Assembly (NCBI RefSeq): GCF_004339525.1
Contig: NZ_SMGE01000001.1
Coordinates: 1,054,001 to 1,118,000 of the forward strand
Source: Flavobacterium sp. 90
GTDB taxonomy: Bacteria; Bacteroidota; Bacteroidia; Flavobacteriales; Flavobacteriaceae
Reading direction: 5' to 3'
Length of the DNA: 64,000 nucleotides
Of this stretch, positions 43,772 to 51,904 are shown in pieces. The translations under genes and the position numbers were made by a program. Position 1 is the stretch's first letter, and the number at the start of each line of letters is the position of its first letter. Under the pieces are notes generated by a model. The model had not been told where the DNA came from. It searched no databases and was given only the letters and a program-made list of their open reading frames with translations.

Positions 43772-44341
43772 ATGTATCAAACAATACAGAATTTACCGAC
43801 AGACTATCAGTTTGATAATAAAACTAAAGAGGAACTAAAACTATATGAAATTTGGTTTAAAGAAAACAAAGATGACAGAATAAATCATTTAATAGAATTA
43901 GTAAAAACAACACCAAGCTTTGAAGATTGGAATGCAGATTTTACACCAAATTCCTTAAATGAGCTAGGAAGATGGTTTTATCAAAATGTAGAAACCTTGA
44001 AACTTACAGAAGAGGAATACTTTAATAAAAGATCTCAAATACCAAACTATATAGAAATAGAAGATTGGGATTTATCAATTAAAACTCGTTCTTTAATTGT
44101 AGATATAGGGCTTTATTTTGGAGAGGTTTTTATTCATACACATAAAGAATTAGTATGGAAACAATATTTTTCCAAAAATAAAAAAGACATGAATAATGGC
44201 CATATGGTAATACCAAAATTTGGAAAATTAGAACTAAATCCTATATTGGTAATAATGGGCACAGCTTGGGGATTGGCTAGAAAAAAATATGATGACAAAA
44301 GATTATATGATTTATATAAAATTTGGGAAAACTATCTTTAA
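43772..44341 (+). CDS. Candidate immunity protein, plus-strand module
   Basis: This 189-residue cytoplasmic protein begins MYQTIQNLPTDYQFDNKTKEELKLYEIWF. It is mostly helical and contains EDWDLSIKTRSLIVDIGLYFGEVFIHTHKELVWKQYF and a closing MGTAWGLARKKYDDKRLYDLYKIWENYL. No signal peptide is seen and I cannot assign a family. The toxin-tail remnant directly upstream and the repeats on either side favour an immunity role. It reads away from the main toxin operon. Confidence 0.6.
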   Translation: MYQTIQNLPTDYQFDNKTKEELKLYEIWFKENKDDRINHLIELVKTTPSFEDWNADFTPNSLNELGRWFYQNVETLKLTEEEYFNKRSQIPNYIEIEDWDLSIKTRSLIVDIGLYFGEVFIHTHKELVWKQYFSKNKKDMNNGHMVIPKFGKLELNPILVIMGTAWGLARKKYDDKRLYDLYKIWENYL

Positions 44342-44357
44342 ATTATTAAATCCTTCC

Positions 44358-44420
44358 CTCTCCAAAGAGTTTCTTATAAAACAATACGCAAATGTCTCTG
44401 ACTTTGTGTATTGTTTTATG
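44358..44420. repeat. Variant hairpin repeat with extended 15-bp stem
   Basis: AAAACAATACGCAAA (44378-44392) pairs with TTTGTGTATTGTTTT (44403-44417) around TGTCTCTGAC, with one G-T pair. The core loop equals that of the other copies but the outer stem is different and still paired. It can end the gene at 43772. Confidence 0.8.
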
Positions 44421-44447
44421 TTACTTTAAATTCTAAAATTAATGCAA

Positions 44448-45332
44448 ATGAAAGAAACAATTGAATTTAGAATAAATTATGATTTTGCTCATTTACTTTT
44501 TAAAGAAGATGAAGGTAAAAATGTTGGAACTTCAGTTAGAGTAGTTGAGATATCAAAAAGTGATCCCCGGTATAATCAAATTCCAATTATTTCAAAACAG
44601 GTTAAAGAAAATTATGATCGAGGTTTTTTCTTTGGTTGGAAAATAAAACGAAAATACAGCATAAATGAAATAAAGTCAGCTTCGTTATTTTATCTAAAGA
44701 TTAAGAATGTATTTCAACCAGCTGGTGAAGAATGCGGGACAATATATGATGAGACAGAGGCTTGTGATATATGTGGGGCAAATCGAAAACAAATCGGGCC
44801 TTTAAAACTAAAAAGAAACTCAATTCCTAAAAAAGATATTTCAAAAACGATTTCGGGGGAAATTGTAGTATCAGAAAAATTTGCGATAGCGTTAAAATCA
44901 AGAAATTTACAAGGAGTGATATTAAATCCTGTTTTTTTAAATGAAAAAGAATCAAATTATTTTCAGTTAAATGCAAATAATAAACTTCAATTATCTGAAA
45001 AAACAATTGCAGGTAATGATCCATTTGAAACAACTTCTGGAGATGAAGGTGGTTCTTATGATATTTCAGGCTATAAAATTAATATGAAAAAAGAGGTGTA
45101 TAAATGTCCGAAAGGCCATCTGATAGGTTTAAACATACTCTCAGAGGTATATGTTTTAAATAATCCATCAATTTATAATACTGATTTTTTTACCAGTGTA
45201 CAAAAAGCTGGTGTTAAACGTGGTTTGCTAGAGCCTGAACCTATTTACTTTTGCTCGAAAGATTTTAAAAAAATGACTGACGAAGAAAAATTAACGGGTT
45301 TTGATTTTGAGGTTGCTCATATTGTAATGTAG
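44448..45332 (+). CDS. Unknown protein with a CxxC knuckle, immunity-like context
   Basis: The start is MKETIEFRINYDFAHLLF (294 residues; the ATG two codons earlier is also possible). It has a CDICGANRKQ motif (about 103-112; cysteines preceded by GEECGTIYDETEAC) and a later KCPKGHLIGLN (about 225), which could together bind zinc. Between lie SGEIVVSEKFAIALKSRNLQGVILNPVFL and SDEGGSYD-like segments. No family is named with confidence. It is the second gene after the toxin remnant on the plus strand, bounded by hairpin repeats, so it may be another immunity or accessory gene. Confidence 0.6.
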   Translation: MKETIEFRINYDFAHLLFKEDEGKNVGTSVRVVEISKSDPRYNQIPIISKQVKENYDRGFFFGWKIKRKYSINEIKSASLFYLKIKNVFQPAGEECGTIYDETEACDICGANRKQIGPLKLKRNSIPKKDISKTISGEIVVSEKFAIALKSRNLQGVILNPVFLNEKESNYFQLNANNKLQLSEKTIAGNDPFETTSGDEGGSYDISGYKINMKKEVYKCPKGHLIGLNILSEVYVLNNPSIYNTDFFTSVQKAGVKRGLLEPEPIYFCSKDFKKMTDEEKLTGFDFEVAHIVM

Positions 45333-45344
45333 ACCCCAATTCTA

Positions 45345-45410
45345 TGAAGGGTTCCTTATTAAAAAGCCATGCAAATGCATCCAATTTTGCGTCATCTCAG
45401 ACATAATTTT
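45345..45410. repeat. Decayed hairpin repeat copy
   Basis: ATGAAGGGTTCCTTATTAAA then AGCCATGCAAATGCATCC and TTTTGCGTCATCTC follow the layout of the right-hand element (flank, hairpin core) with many changes. It marks the right edge of the repeat-rich accessory region. Confidence 0.45.
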
Positions 45411-45431
45411 AAAACAAAAAACTCATAAAAA

Positions 45432-45478
45432 CAAAAAAAGCCTTTCAAATGAATCACTTCATAGAAAGGCTTTTTTAA
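45432..45478. terminator. Bidirectional terminator
   Basis: AAAAAAAGCCTTTC and GAAAGGCTTTTTT form a long stem with A- and T-runs on each side, between the convergent gene at 44448 and GH36 at 45495. It serves both strands. Confidence 0.9.
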
Positions 45479-45494
45479 CAATAAAACTAATTAA

Positions 45495-47693
45495 TTAAAC
45501 TTCTGTAATTTCAAGAACAACGCTGGATTCTACTTTAGATGAAGAAACTCTTAAACCAACATTCATTAGATAATCTCCGGTAAAAGATTCGCCTGATTCT
45601 TCGAGGGTTTTCTTTGCTTCGGGCATTAGGTTTATTTCATCGACTTTGTAGGTTTTATTTGGATCTAAGCCTTGAAAACGAACCAAATTATATTGCGGAT
45701 CATAAAGCGGATGAAGCGTATAAGAGAATAATACTGCTTTGCTTTTTGCCTCATTTACATACATTAATACGGCGCGGCTTTCGTCATAAGGCGAGACAAT
45801 TCTATACATGTCGCCGTGCCAGATTACGGGACTCAATCGTTTATAATTGGCAACTGCATCCTGACAATATTTTAGCTCATTTTCTTTAAGTTCTTTTATG
45901 TTAATATCAAAACCTAATTTGCCCATCATCGCGACATCGGTTTTGAATTTAATGGATTGATTTCCCCATGAAGTTACGTGATTACAAATTGCAAAAGCTG
46001 GAAAAAACTGCGAATATCCCCATTGAATAAACACTCGATTGAAAGGATCTGTATTGTCACTTGCCCAGAATTCCGTAAAATATTTCAGGAATCCATAATC
46101 TGTTCTTCCTCCTCCACCGGCGCAAAGCATCATTGGTAAGTTTGGATATTTGGTTTTAATTCGGTCTAAGACTTTATACAAACCTTTGGTATATTCGATA
46201 AATAAATGCGATTGCTGATTCTTTAAATAGGTAGAATAAGCATTCGTCATCATTCGGTTGCAATCCCATTTAAAAAAGGCCACGCCCGAATTGGTCTGCA
46301 TAATATCGTCTACCGTTTTGAATACAAAATCCTGCACTTGCGGATTGCATAAATCCAAAACCAATTGTGTACGATAATAACTTTCCGGTCTGTTTGGTAA
46401 TTTCAAAACCCAATCCGGATGTTTTTCATACAATTCACTTTTAGGATTCACCATTTCCGGCTCAATCCAGATTCCGAATTTAACGCCTGTTTTTTCTGCT
46501 TCCTGCATCAGGAAGCCAAGACCGTTTGGCAATTTTGTTTTTGTTGCCTGCCAATCTCCAAGACCAGATTTATCGCCACTTCGAGGATATTTATTCCCAA
46601 ACCAACCATCGTCTAACAAGAACATATCAACGCCCAAAGTTTTTGAATCGGCAAACATATCTGTCAATTTCTTTTCATCAAAATTAAAAAATGTAGTTTC
46701 CCAATTATTCAATAAAGTCAAGCGTGGTTTTTCTCCATCTTTAACGCCGTATTTTCTTGCCCAAGTATGTAAGTTTCTACTCGCCTGTCCTTTTCCTTTA
46801 TTCGAAAAAGTATAAATAAAAGATGGCGTTGTAAATACTTTTCCAGATTCCAGGTTGTATTCTGAAGCAAACGGGTTGATTCCGGAACTTATTCGAAGCG
46901 AATTTTTATTGTCTAATTCAAAAGCAAATTTAAAGTTTCCGGACCAGGCAATTGTTCCCGCCACAAGTTCTCCCGAAGTTTCATTGGCTTTTTCGTTAAG
47001 CGATAAAAAGAAAACCGGCGTCTGGTACATATCCGTGCGAACTCCCAATTTTGAGTCGATTACTTTTGTTCCGCTGGTTAATTCACTTTCCTGCATACGA
47101 ACTTCCTTTGCCCAATCTCCGTGAAATTGCGTCAACCAATAATGATCGGCATCAAAATGCAACATCGACGATGCATAATTGTATAACATAACAGGCTTTT
47201 TTTCGTGATGCACAATTTCTGTCCATTGCTCAATTATATTCTCATTATAAAAAGATTTATAGTGCAGCGTAACTTCTACAGGATATACCGGATCTTTTAG
47301 CTTTATAATGGTTTCAGTTGTATTTGCATCAATTTTGTCGGTACGATGACTTACATAATTTAATTCTAAAGACGGATTCCCATCATTGTGAGTCATTCGA
47401 ATTGCCGATTCAAATAAATTTTCGGTTCCGTATGTTGGATACGCCTGATGTCTGAGATTTACTAATGGATTTCCATCGTTTATGACAAATGACTTTGTAT
47501 TTTCTTTCGAAAGTATATTATACGCCGAATTGTCTTTGAGTTTCGTTCCTAAATACGATTGATAAAGTATGCCGTTTTTTGCTGCTTTTAAAATTAGAGC
47601 TGTATTTTGAGTTTCGATCTGAATTTGACTTTCTTGTGCATTAGCTTTACAAAACAAGATTGTAAACGCTATTAGAAATAGTATTTTTTTCAT
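45495..47693 (-). CDS. GH36 alpha-galactosidase
   Basis: This 732-residue exported enzyme (signal peptide 1-19, CKANA|QE) hydrolyses terminal alpha-galactosides. It has an N-terminal beta-supersandwich (about 20-325), a TIM barrel with LLNNWETTFFNFDEKKL and FLLDDGWFG (about 359-366), GIWIEPEMVNPKSELYEKHPDWV (about 407-429), the nucleophile motif FFKWDCNR (Asp477) and the acid/base motif EFWASDNTDP (Asp546), and a C-terminal beta-sandwich. These are the GH36 hallmarks. It is divergent from the SusC gene with 965 nt between, and probably belongs to the same glycan locus. Confidence 0.95.
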   Translation of the reverse strand: MKKILFLIAFTILFCKANAQESQIQIETQNTALILKAAKNGILYQSYLGTKLKDNSAYNILSKENTKSFVINDGNPLVNLRHQAYPTYGTENLFESAIRMTHNDGNPSLELNYVSHRTDKIDANTTETIIKLKDPVYPVEVTLHYKSFYNENIIEQWTEIVHHEKKPVMLYNYASSMLHFDADHYWLTQFHGDWAKEVRMQESELTSGTKVIDSKLGVRTDMYQTPVFFLSLNEKANETSGELVAGTIAWSGNFKFAFELDNKNSLRISSGINPFASEYNLESGKVFTTPSFIYTFSNKGKGQASRNLHTWARKYGVKDGEKPRLTLLNNWETTFFNFDEKKLTDMFADSKTLGVDMFLLDDGWFGNKYPRSGDKSGLGDWQATKTKLPNGLGFLMQEAEKTGVKFGIWIEPEMVNPKSELYEKHPDWVLKLPNRPESYYRTQLVLDLCNPQVQDFVFKTVDDIMQTNSGVAFFKWDCNRMMTNAYSTYLKNQQSHLFIEYTKGLYKVLDRIKTKYPNLPMMLCAGGGGRTDYGFLKYFTEFWASDNTDPFNRVFIQWGYSQFFPAFAICNHVTSWGNQSIKFKTDVAMMGKLGFDINIKELKENELKYCQDAVANYKRLSPVIWHGDMYRIVSPYDESRAVLMYVNEAKSKAVLFSYTLHPLYDPQYNLVRFQGLDPNKTYKVDEINLMPEAKKTLEESGESFTGDYLMNVGLRVSSSKVESSVVLEITEV

Positions 47694-48473
47694 AAAAATT
47701 ATTGGATAATATTCTGTGGTTATTTCTTATTTATAGTTGGTAAAATTCTTTGGAATTGGCATTCTTTTCTAAATCAAAAACATAGCTAATTTGTGTTGAA
47801 ATGACACTAATTTTCATGCTCAAAATAGCTTTTAAACGACATTAAAAATCACTTTTCAAAAAAGAGACACAATATCATTATGCTTAAATATGATTAATTA
47901 TATTATTGAATTAACAATTTAGTATAGCACATTTTTTCATTATGTTATTAATTTAAGAAAAAACGAAATTCAAAAATATAACAACAGAACCTTCATTCAT
48001 ACCTGTACCCACCAGTTTATTTTAGAGCATTGCAAAAAGCTTTTTTTTATTAAATAATACTCAATTTTTAAGAAATTTTATTCTGATACTATATTACCCA
48101 CTTTTGATAACTGAAAACAAAATTCTTAGTATTAAAAGTGAAGATTCGAAGAAATATCATTTTATAATTACCAGAGAAAAAAAGAGTGTTTTTCATTCGC
48201 AGATTTTCAAAATTACAAAACCTTCAAAAGAGCATTGTTTTCGGGAGTTTTTCAAAAAATGTAATTTTAACACTTTTTGCTCTTTTCCGAATTAAAAATC
48301 TCCTCTTTTTTTCTTTCAGAATGGCGATAGAATTATATTCTGTGACCATAAAAAATCAGAAAATTCTATCAATATATCGATTCTTCTGTTTTATAGATTA
48401 TATTCATATATTACCCACTTTATTTTTCATATTCTTTTATTTAATACTTGTTTTCTAAATATATCGTAAAAAA

Positions 48474-48490
48474 ACTGGTAGGTACTGGTA
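48474..48490 (+). promoter_or_regulatory. Direct heptamers upstream of susC (regulator site?)
   Basis: ACTGGTA occurs at 48474 and 48484, exactly 10 bp apart, about 37 and 27 nt before the TACTTTTG box. This helical spacing suggests a dimeric activator site. The surrounding 965-nt gap (47694-48658) holds no convincing gene; ATATTACCCACTTT occurs twice (48092 and 48408). Confidence 0.5.
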
Positions 48491-48512
48491 TAGCGAGATA
48501 TGGAAACATATA

Positions 48513-48520
48513 TACTTTTG
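48513..48520 (+). promoter_or_regulatory. -7 promoter box of the second susCD operon
   Basis: TACTTTTG fits TAnnTTTG and lies 138 nt before the SusC ATG, implying a leader of about 130 nt. No good -33 motif is seen, consistent with an activator-dependent promoter. Confidence 0.5.
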
Positions 48521-48658
48521 GATTTCACATTTGTCTCTTTTTCACAAACGATCTGCAAGTACTCCACGCATCTTGTTTGGTTCTGAGAAAAAAAGGAAGG
48601 GAGCAAATTTGACAAATTAGAGAATTCATTACTAACCAAAAACCATTATTAGAAAATC

Positions 48659-51600
48659 ATGAAATTATTAACCAAAGACCAACCAACGACTGATTGGCTT
48701 TCTACAGAAATCTGGAAGGTTACCAAACTAGCCTCCGGATTTCTATTAGCCATGACATTACAAGTTTCTGCTGCGACAGAAACTAAAGACAGCAAATTTT
48801 TCCTGAAACTTAATAACGCTCCACTCACTGGGAGCAACGTAGCAGGTAAAAATTCGTCTCTTTCTGAATTGACAAAAAACTCAGGGATTTTATTCACAGA
48901 ACAAAAAACAATTAAAGGAAAAGTAACCGGTCCTAAAGGCGAGCCTCTTCCGGGAGTTAACATTGTAATAAAGGGAACCCAAATTGGTGTTTCTACTGAT
49001 TTCGATGGTAATTTCGTCATTGATGTTCCGGACTCCAATACCATTCTTGTTATTTCGTTTACAGGTTTTGTAACGAAGGAAGTTTTGGCTTCAAATGCTT
49101 CGAATATTCAGCTTGAAGAGCAAAATCAAACTTTAAATGAAGTTGTAGTTGTAGGATACGGAACTCAGAAAAAAGGTTCTACAACCGGAGCAATTGCATC
49201 TGTAAAAGGTACAGTTTTAACAACAAATGCTTCTGCAAACGTTTCAAACGCAATTGCTGGACGTATGTCTGGAGTAATTGCCAATAACCGTTCAGGACGA
49301 CCTGGCGATGACAGCTCAAGCCTTTTGATTAGAGGTTTTAACTCGTTTGGTGGCGGTACAAGTCCGCTTGTAGTTGTAGACGGAATTCCGGATCGTGATT
49401 TAAACAGAATTAATCCTGATGATATCGAATCGGTTACGGTTTTGAAAGATGCATCGGCGGCAATTTATGGTGTTCGATCTGCAAACGGAGTTATTTTGGT
49501 TACAACCAAAAGAGGTAAAGTTGGAGCTCCAACAATTAAAATCGACGGCTCGTATGGAATTCAGCAATTAACGAGAATGGACGAAAGGGTTAATTCGTGG
49601 CAATACATGACGTATTATAACGAACTGAATGCGCATAAAGGAACTACGCTTCCTTATACACAAACAGAAATCGATAAGTACAAAGCAGGAAATGACCCAA
49701 ATTATACCAGTACAAACTGGCTTAAAGAAGTGTATAGAAAAGATGCGCCTCAGTCTAATGTTTCGCTTTCTGTGAATGGTGGTAACGAACAAGTTAAGTA
49801 CTTCTTTTCTGGTCAATATTTGAATCAGGAAAGTAATCTTAGAAATAGCGACGAAAGATACAGACAGTTTAACTTGAGATCGAATATCGATGTTAATATC
49901 TCTAAAAACTTAAAGGTAAATCTTGATATTTCAACTCGTCGAGAAGACAGAACCTATCCGGCAGTAAGTATTGGAAGCATTATGCACGAAACAGTTAGTA
50001 TGTATCCTTTTATTCCGGCGTATTGGAAAAATGGTTATCCTTCTTCGGGAATTGCAAATGGTAGAAACCCTATTTTAATGTCTTCTTCGGCTGCTGGTTA
50101 TGACAAAGTTTTGAACTTAATCGTAAATCCAAAAATTGGTTTTGACTTAAAATTACCAAAAATTACAGAGGGACTTTCGCTAAGCGGATATGCCGCATTT
50201 GACTACAATGTTCGCAGTGAGAAAAAATTTACTAAACCTTGGGATGCTTATTCTTATGACAAAACGAATGATAGTTACAATAACGTAAAAAATAGTACGG
50301 CGATAACTAGCGTAATGCAAGACGAGCAAATTACGAATCAAAATACTTATTTCGCAAAATTAGCTTACGATCGTAAATTCAACAAACATGGTTTTAATGC
50401 TTTTGTAGGATATGAGCAAACTACAACTGATAAAACCGAAACGTATGCGTACAGAAGAGATTTATTAAGCGACCAATTGGATCAAATTTTTACAGGAGGA
50501 ACTAAAGGACAAAATGCAACCGGAGGCGCTTATCAGGACGGAAGAGAAAGTTTCTTAGGTCGTCTTGCTTACAACTTTGACAATAAATATTTTGCCGAAG
50601 TTACGGCTCGCTACAACGGATCATTCAACTTTCCGTCTGCGACTCGTTGGGGATTGTTTCCGGCAGTTTCTGCAGGTTGGAAAATATCTGAAGAATCCTT
50701 TTTCAAAAATAATATTAAAGGAATTGATCAGCTTAAGATAAGAGCTTCCTGGGGAAAAATGGGTAATGATGATTTGGGCGAATGGATTAATGGCGTCTTT
50801 TATCCAAACCAATATCTTTTCTTAACGAGATATCAGTTAACTACAAATCAGCAGAATTACAGCTATTTTGGTTCAGATTATATCTTAAACAATAGTATCT
50901 ATCTTTCGTCTACGCCTAACCCTAATATTACTTGGGAAGTACAATATTCTACAAACATCGGACTTGATTTTGGATTCTTAAACAATAAATTAACCGCAAC
51001 TTTTGACTATTTCAGTAACAAAAGATCTGATATTTTAACGGCTAGAAATGCATCTGTTCCTTTATATACAGGATTGGCACTTCCTAAAGAAAATATTGGA
51101 GAAACGGTTAACAGAGGTGTTGACTGGTCTTTAAATTATGCTGACAACACTAATAATTTCAAATACAGTTTAGGTTTTAATCTTACTTATGCACAAAGTG
51201 AAGTCCTGTTTCGTGATGAAGCTGCGAACATTCCGGAATGGCAAAAATCAACCGGAAAAGCAATCGATTCCTGGTTAGTTTACCAAACAAACGGTATTTA
51301 TCGTACACAGGCAGATGTTGACAATTCGGCTCATTTTGAAGGGGCAAAACCCGGAGATCTTTGGGTAAAAGACACAGACGGCGATGGTAATATAACGTCT
51401 AATGACAAGGTTAGAATTCCACAATCGGCAACGCCAAAAATCGCTTACGGTATTCCGATGAGAGCAGAATACAAAGGTTTTTCTATCGACTTACTCTGGA
51501 CAGGACAAGCAAAGGCTAAACAAATGATTTTGCCACAAGCGCAAGGAGCAATCGTAGCGCCGCCAACTTGGTTGTACAACGACAGATATACGGCTGATAA

Positions 51601-51904
51601 CCCTAATTCTAAATATCCTGTAGCATTCAACGATTCTGATAATAGAAACAATATTCCGGCTGATTTCTGGCTAAGAGATGCGTCTTTCTTTCGATTAAAA
51701 TCATTAGAAGTGTCTTATGTATTGCCAAATAAATCGCTTTCGAGATTTGGAGTATTGAATATGAGAGTTTACGCCGGAGGAACAAACTTGTTTTCTATCG
51801 ACCATATGAAACAATACAATCTTGATCCTGAAACGAATAATACAACAGGAGTAAATTATCCGCAAACCCGTATCTACAGACTCGGTGTAACTATTGAATT
51901 ATAA
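48659..51904 (+). CDS. SusC/RagA-family TonB-dependent transporter
   Basis: This 1081-residue outer-membrane transporter has an unusual N-terminal extension (MKLLTKDQPTTDWLSTEIWKVTKLASGFLLA, signal-like helix about 24-38, then a 50-residue linker) before the carboxypeptidase-like domain (TIKGKVTGPKGEPLPGVNIVIKGTQ, about 84-108). The linker TLNEVVVVGYGTQKKGSTTGAIASVKG and plug motifs (PLVVVDGIPDRDLNRINPDDIESVTVLKDASAAIYGVRSANGVILVTTKRG) are textbook SusC. It ends YRLGVTIEL. The SusD gene overlaps its stop (TAATG). With the divergent GH36, a galactoside or galactomannan substrate is plausible. Confidence 0.95.
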   Translation: MKLLTKDQPTTDWLSTEIWKVTKLASGFLLAMTLQVSAATETKDSKFFLKLNNAPLTGSNVAGKNSSLSELTKNSGILFTEQKTIKGKVTGPKGEPLPGVNIVIKGTQIGVSTDFDGNFVIDVPDSNTILVISFTGFVTKEVLASNASNIQLEEQNQTLNEVVVVGYGTQKKGSTTGAIASVKGTVLTTNASANVSNAIAGRMSGVIANNRSGRPGDDSSSLLIRGFNSFGGGTSPLVVVDGIPDRDLNRINPDDIESVTVLKDASAAIYGVRSANGVILVTTKRGKVGAPTIKIDGSYGIQQLTRMDERVNSWQYMTYYNELNAHKGTTLPYTQTEIDKYKAGNDPNYTSTNWLKEVYRKDAPQSNVSLSVNGGNEQVKYFFSGQYLNQESNLRNSDERYRQFNLRSNIDVNISKNLKVNLDISTRREDRTYPAVSIGSIMHETVSMYPFIPAYWKNGYPSSGIANGRNPILMSSSAAGYDKVLNLIVNPKIGFDLKLPKITEGLSLSGYAAFDYNVRSEKKFTKPWDAYSYDKTNDSYNNVKNSTAITSVMQDEQITNQNTYFAKLAYDRKFNKHGFNAFVGYEQTTTDKTETYAYRRDLLSDQLDQIFTGGTKGQNATGGAYQDGRESFLGRLAYNFDNKYFAEVTARYNGSFNFPSATRWGLFPAVSAGWKISEESFFKNNIKGIDQLKIRASWGKMGNDDLGEWINGVFYPNQYLFLTRYQLTTNQQNYSYFGSDYILNNSIYLSSTPNPNITWEVQYSTNIGLDFGFLNNKLTATFDYFSNKRSDILTARNASVPLYTGLALPKENIGETVNRGVDWSLNYADNTNNFKYSLGFNLTYAQSEVLFRDEAANIPEWQKSTGKAIDSWLVYQTNGIYRTQADVDNSAHFEGAKPGDLWVKDTDGDGNITSNDKVRIPQSATPKIAYGIPMRAEYKGFSIDLLWTGQAKAKQMILPQAQGAIVAPPTWLYNDRYTADNPNSKYPVAFNDSDNRNNIPADFWLRDASFFRLKSLEVSYVLPNKSLSRFGVLNMRVYAGGTNLFSIDHMKQYNLDPETNNTTGVNYPQTRIYRLGVTIEL

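Noticed and set aside
48104..48458. Small plus-strand reading frames in the GH36-susC gap
   Set aside because: Two short frames overlap each other, are rich in Phe and Lys from AT-rich DNA, and have no promoter or family pattern; treated as non-coding.
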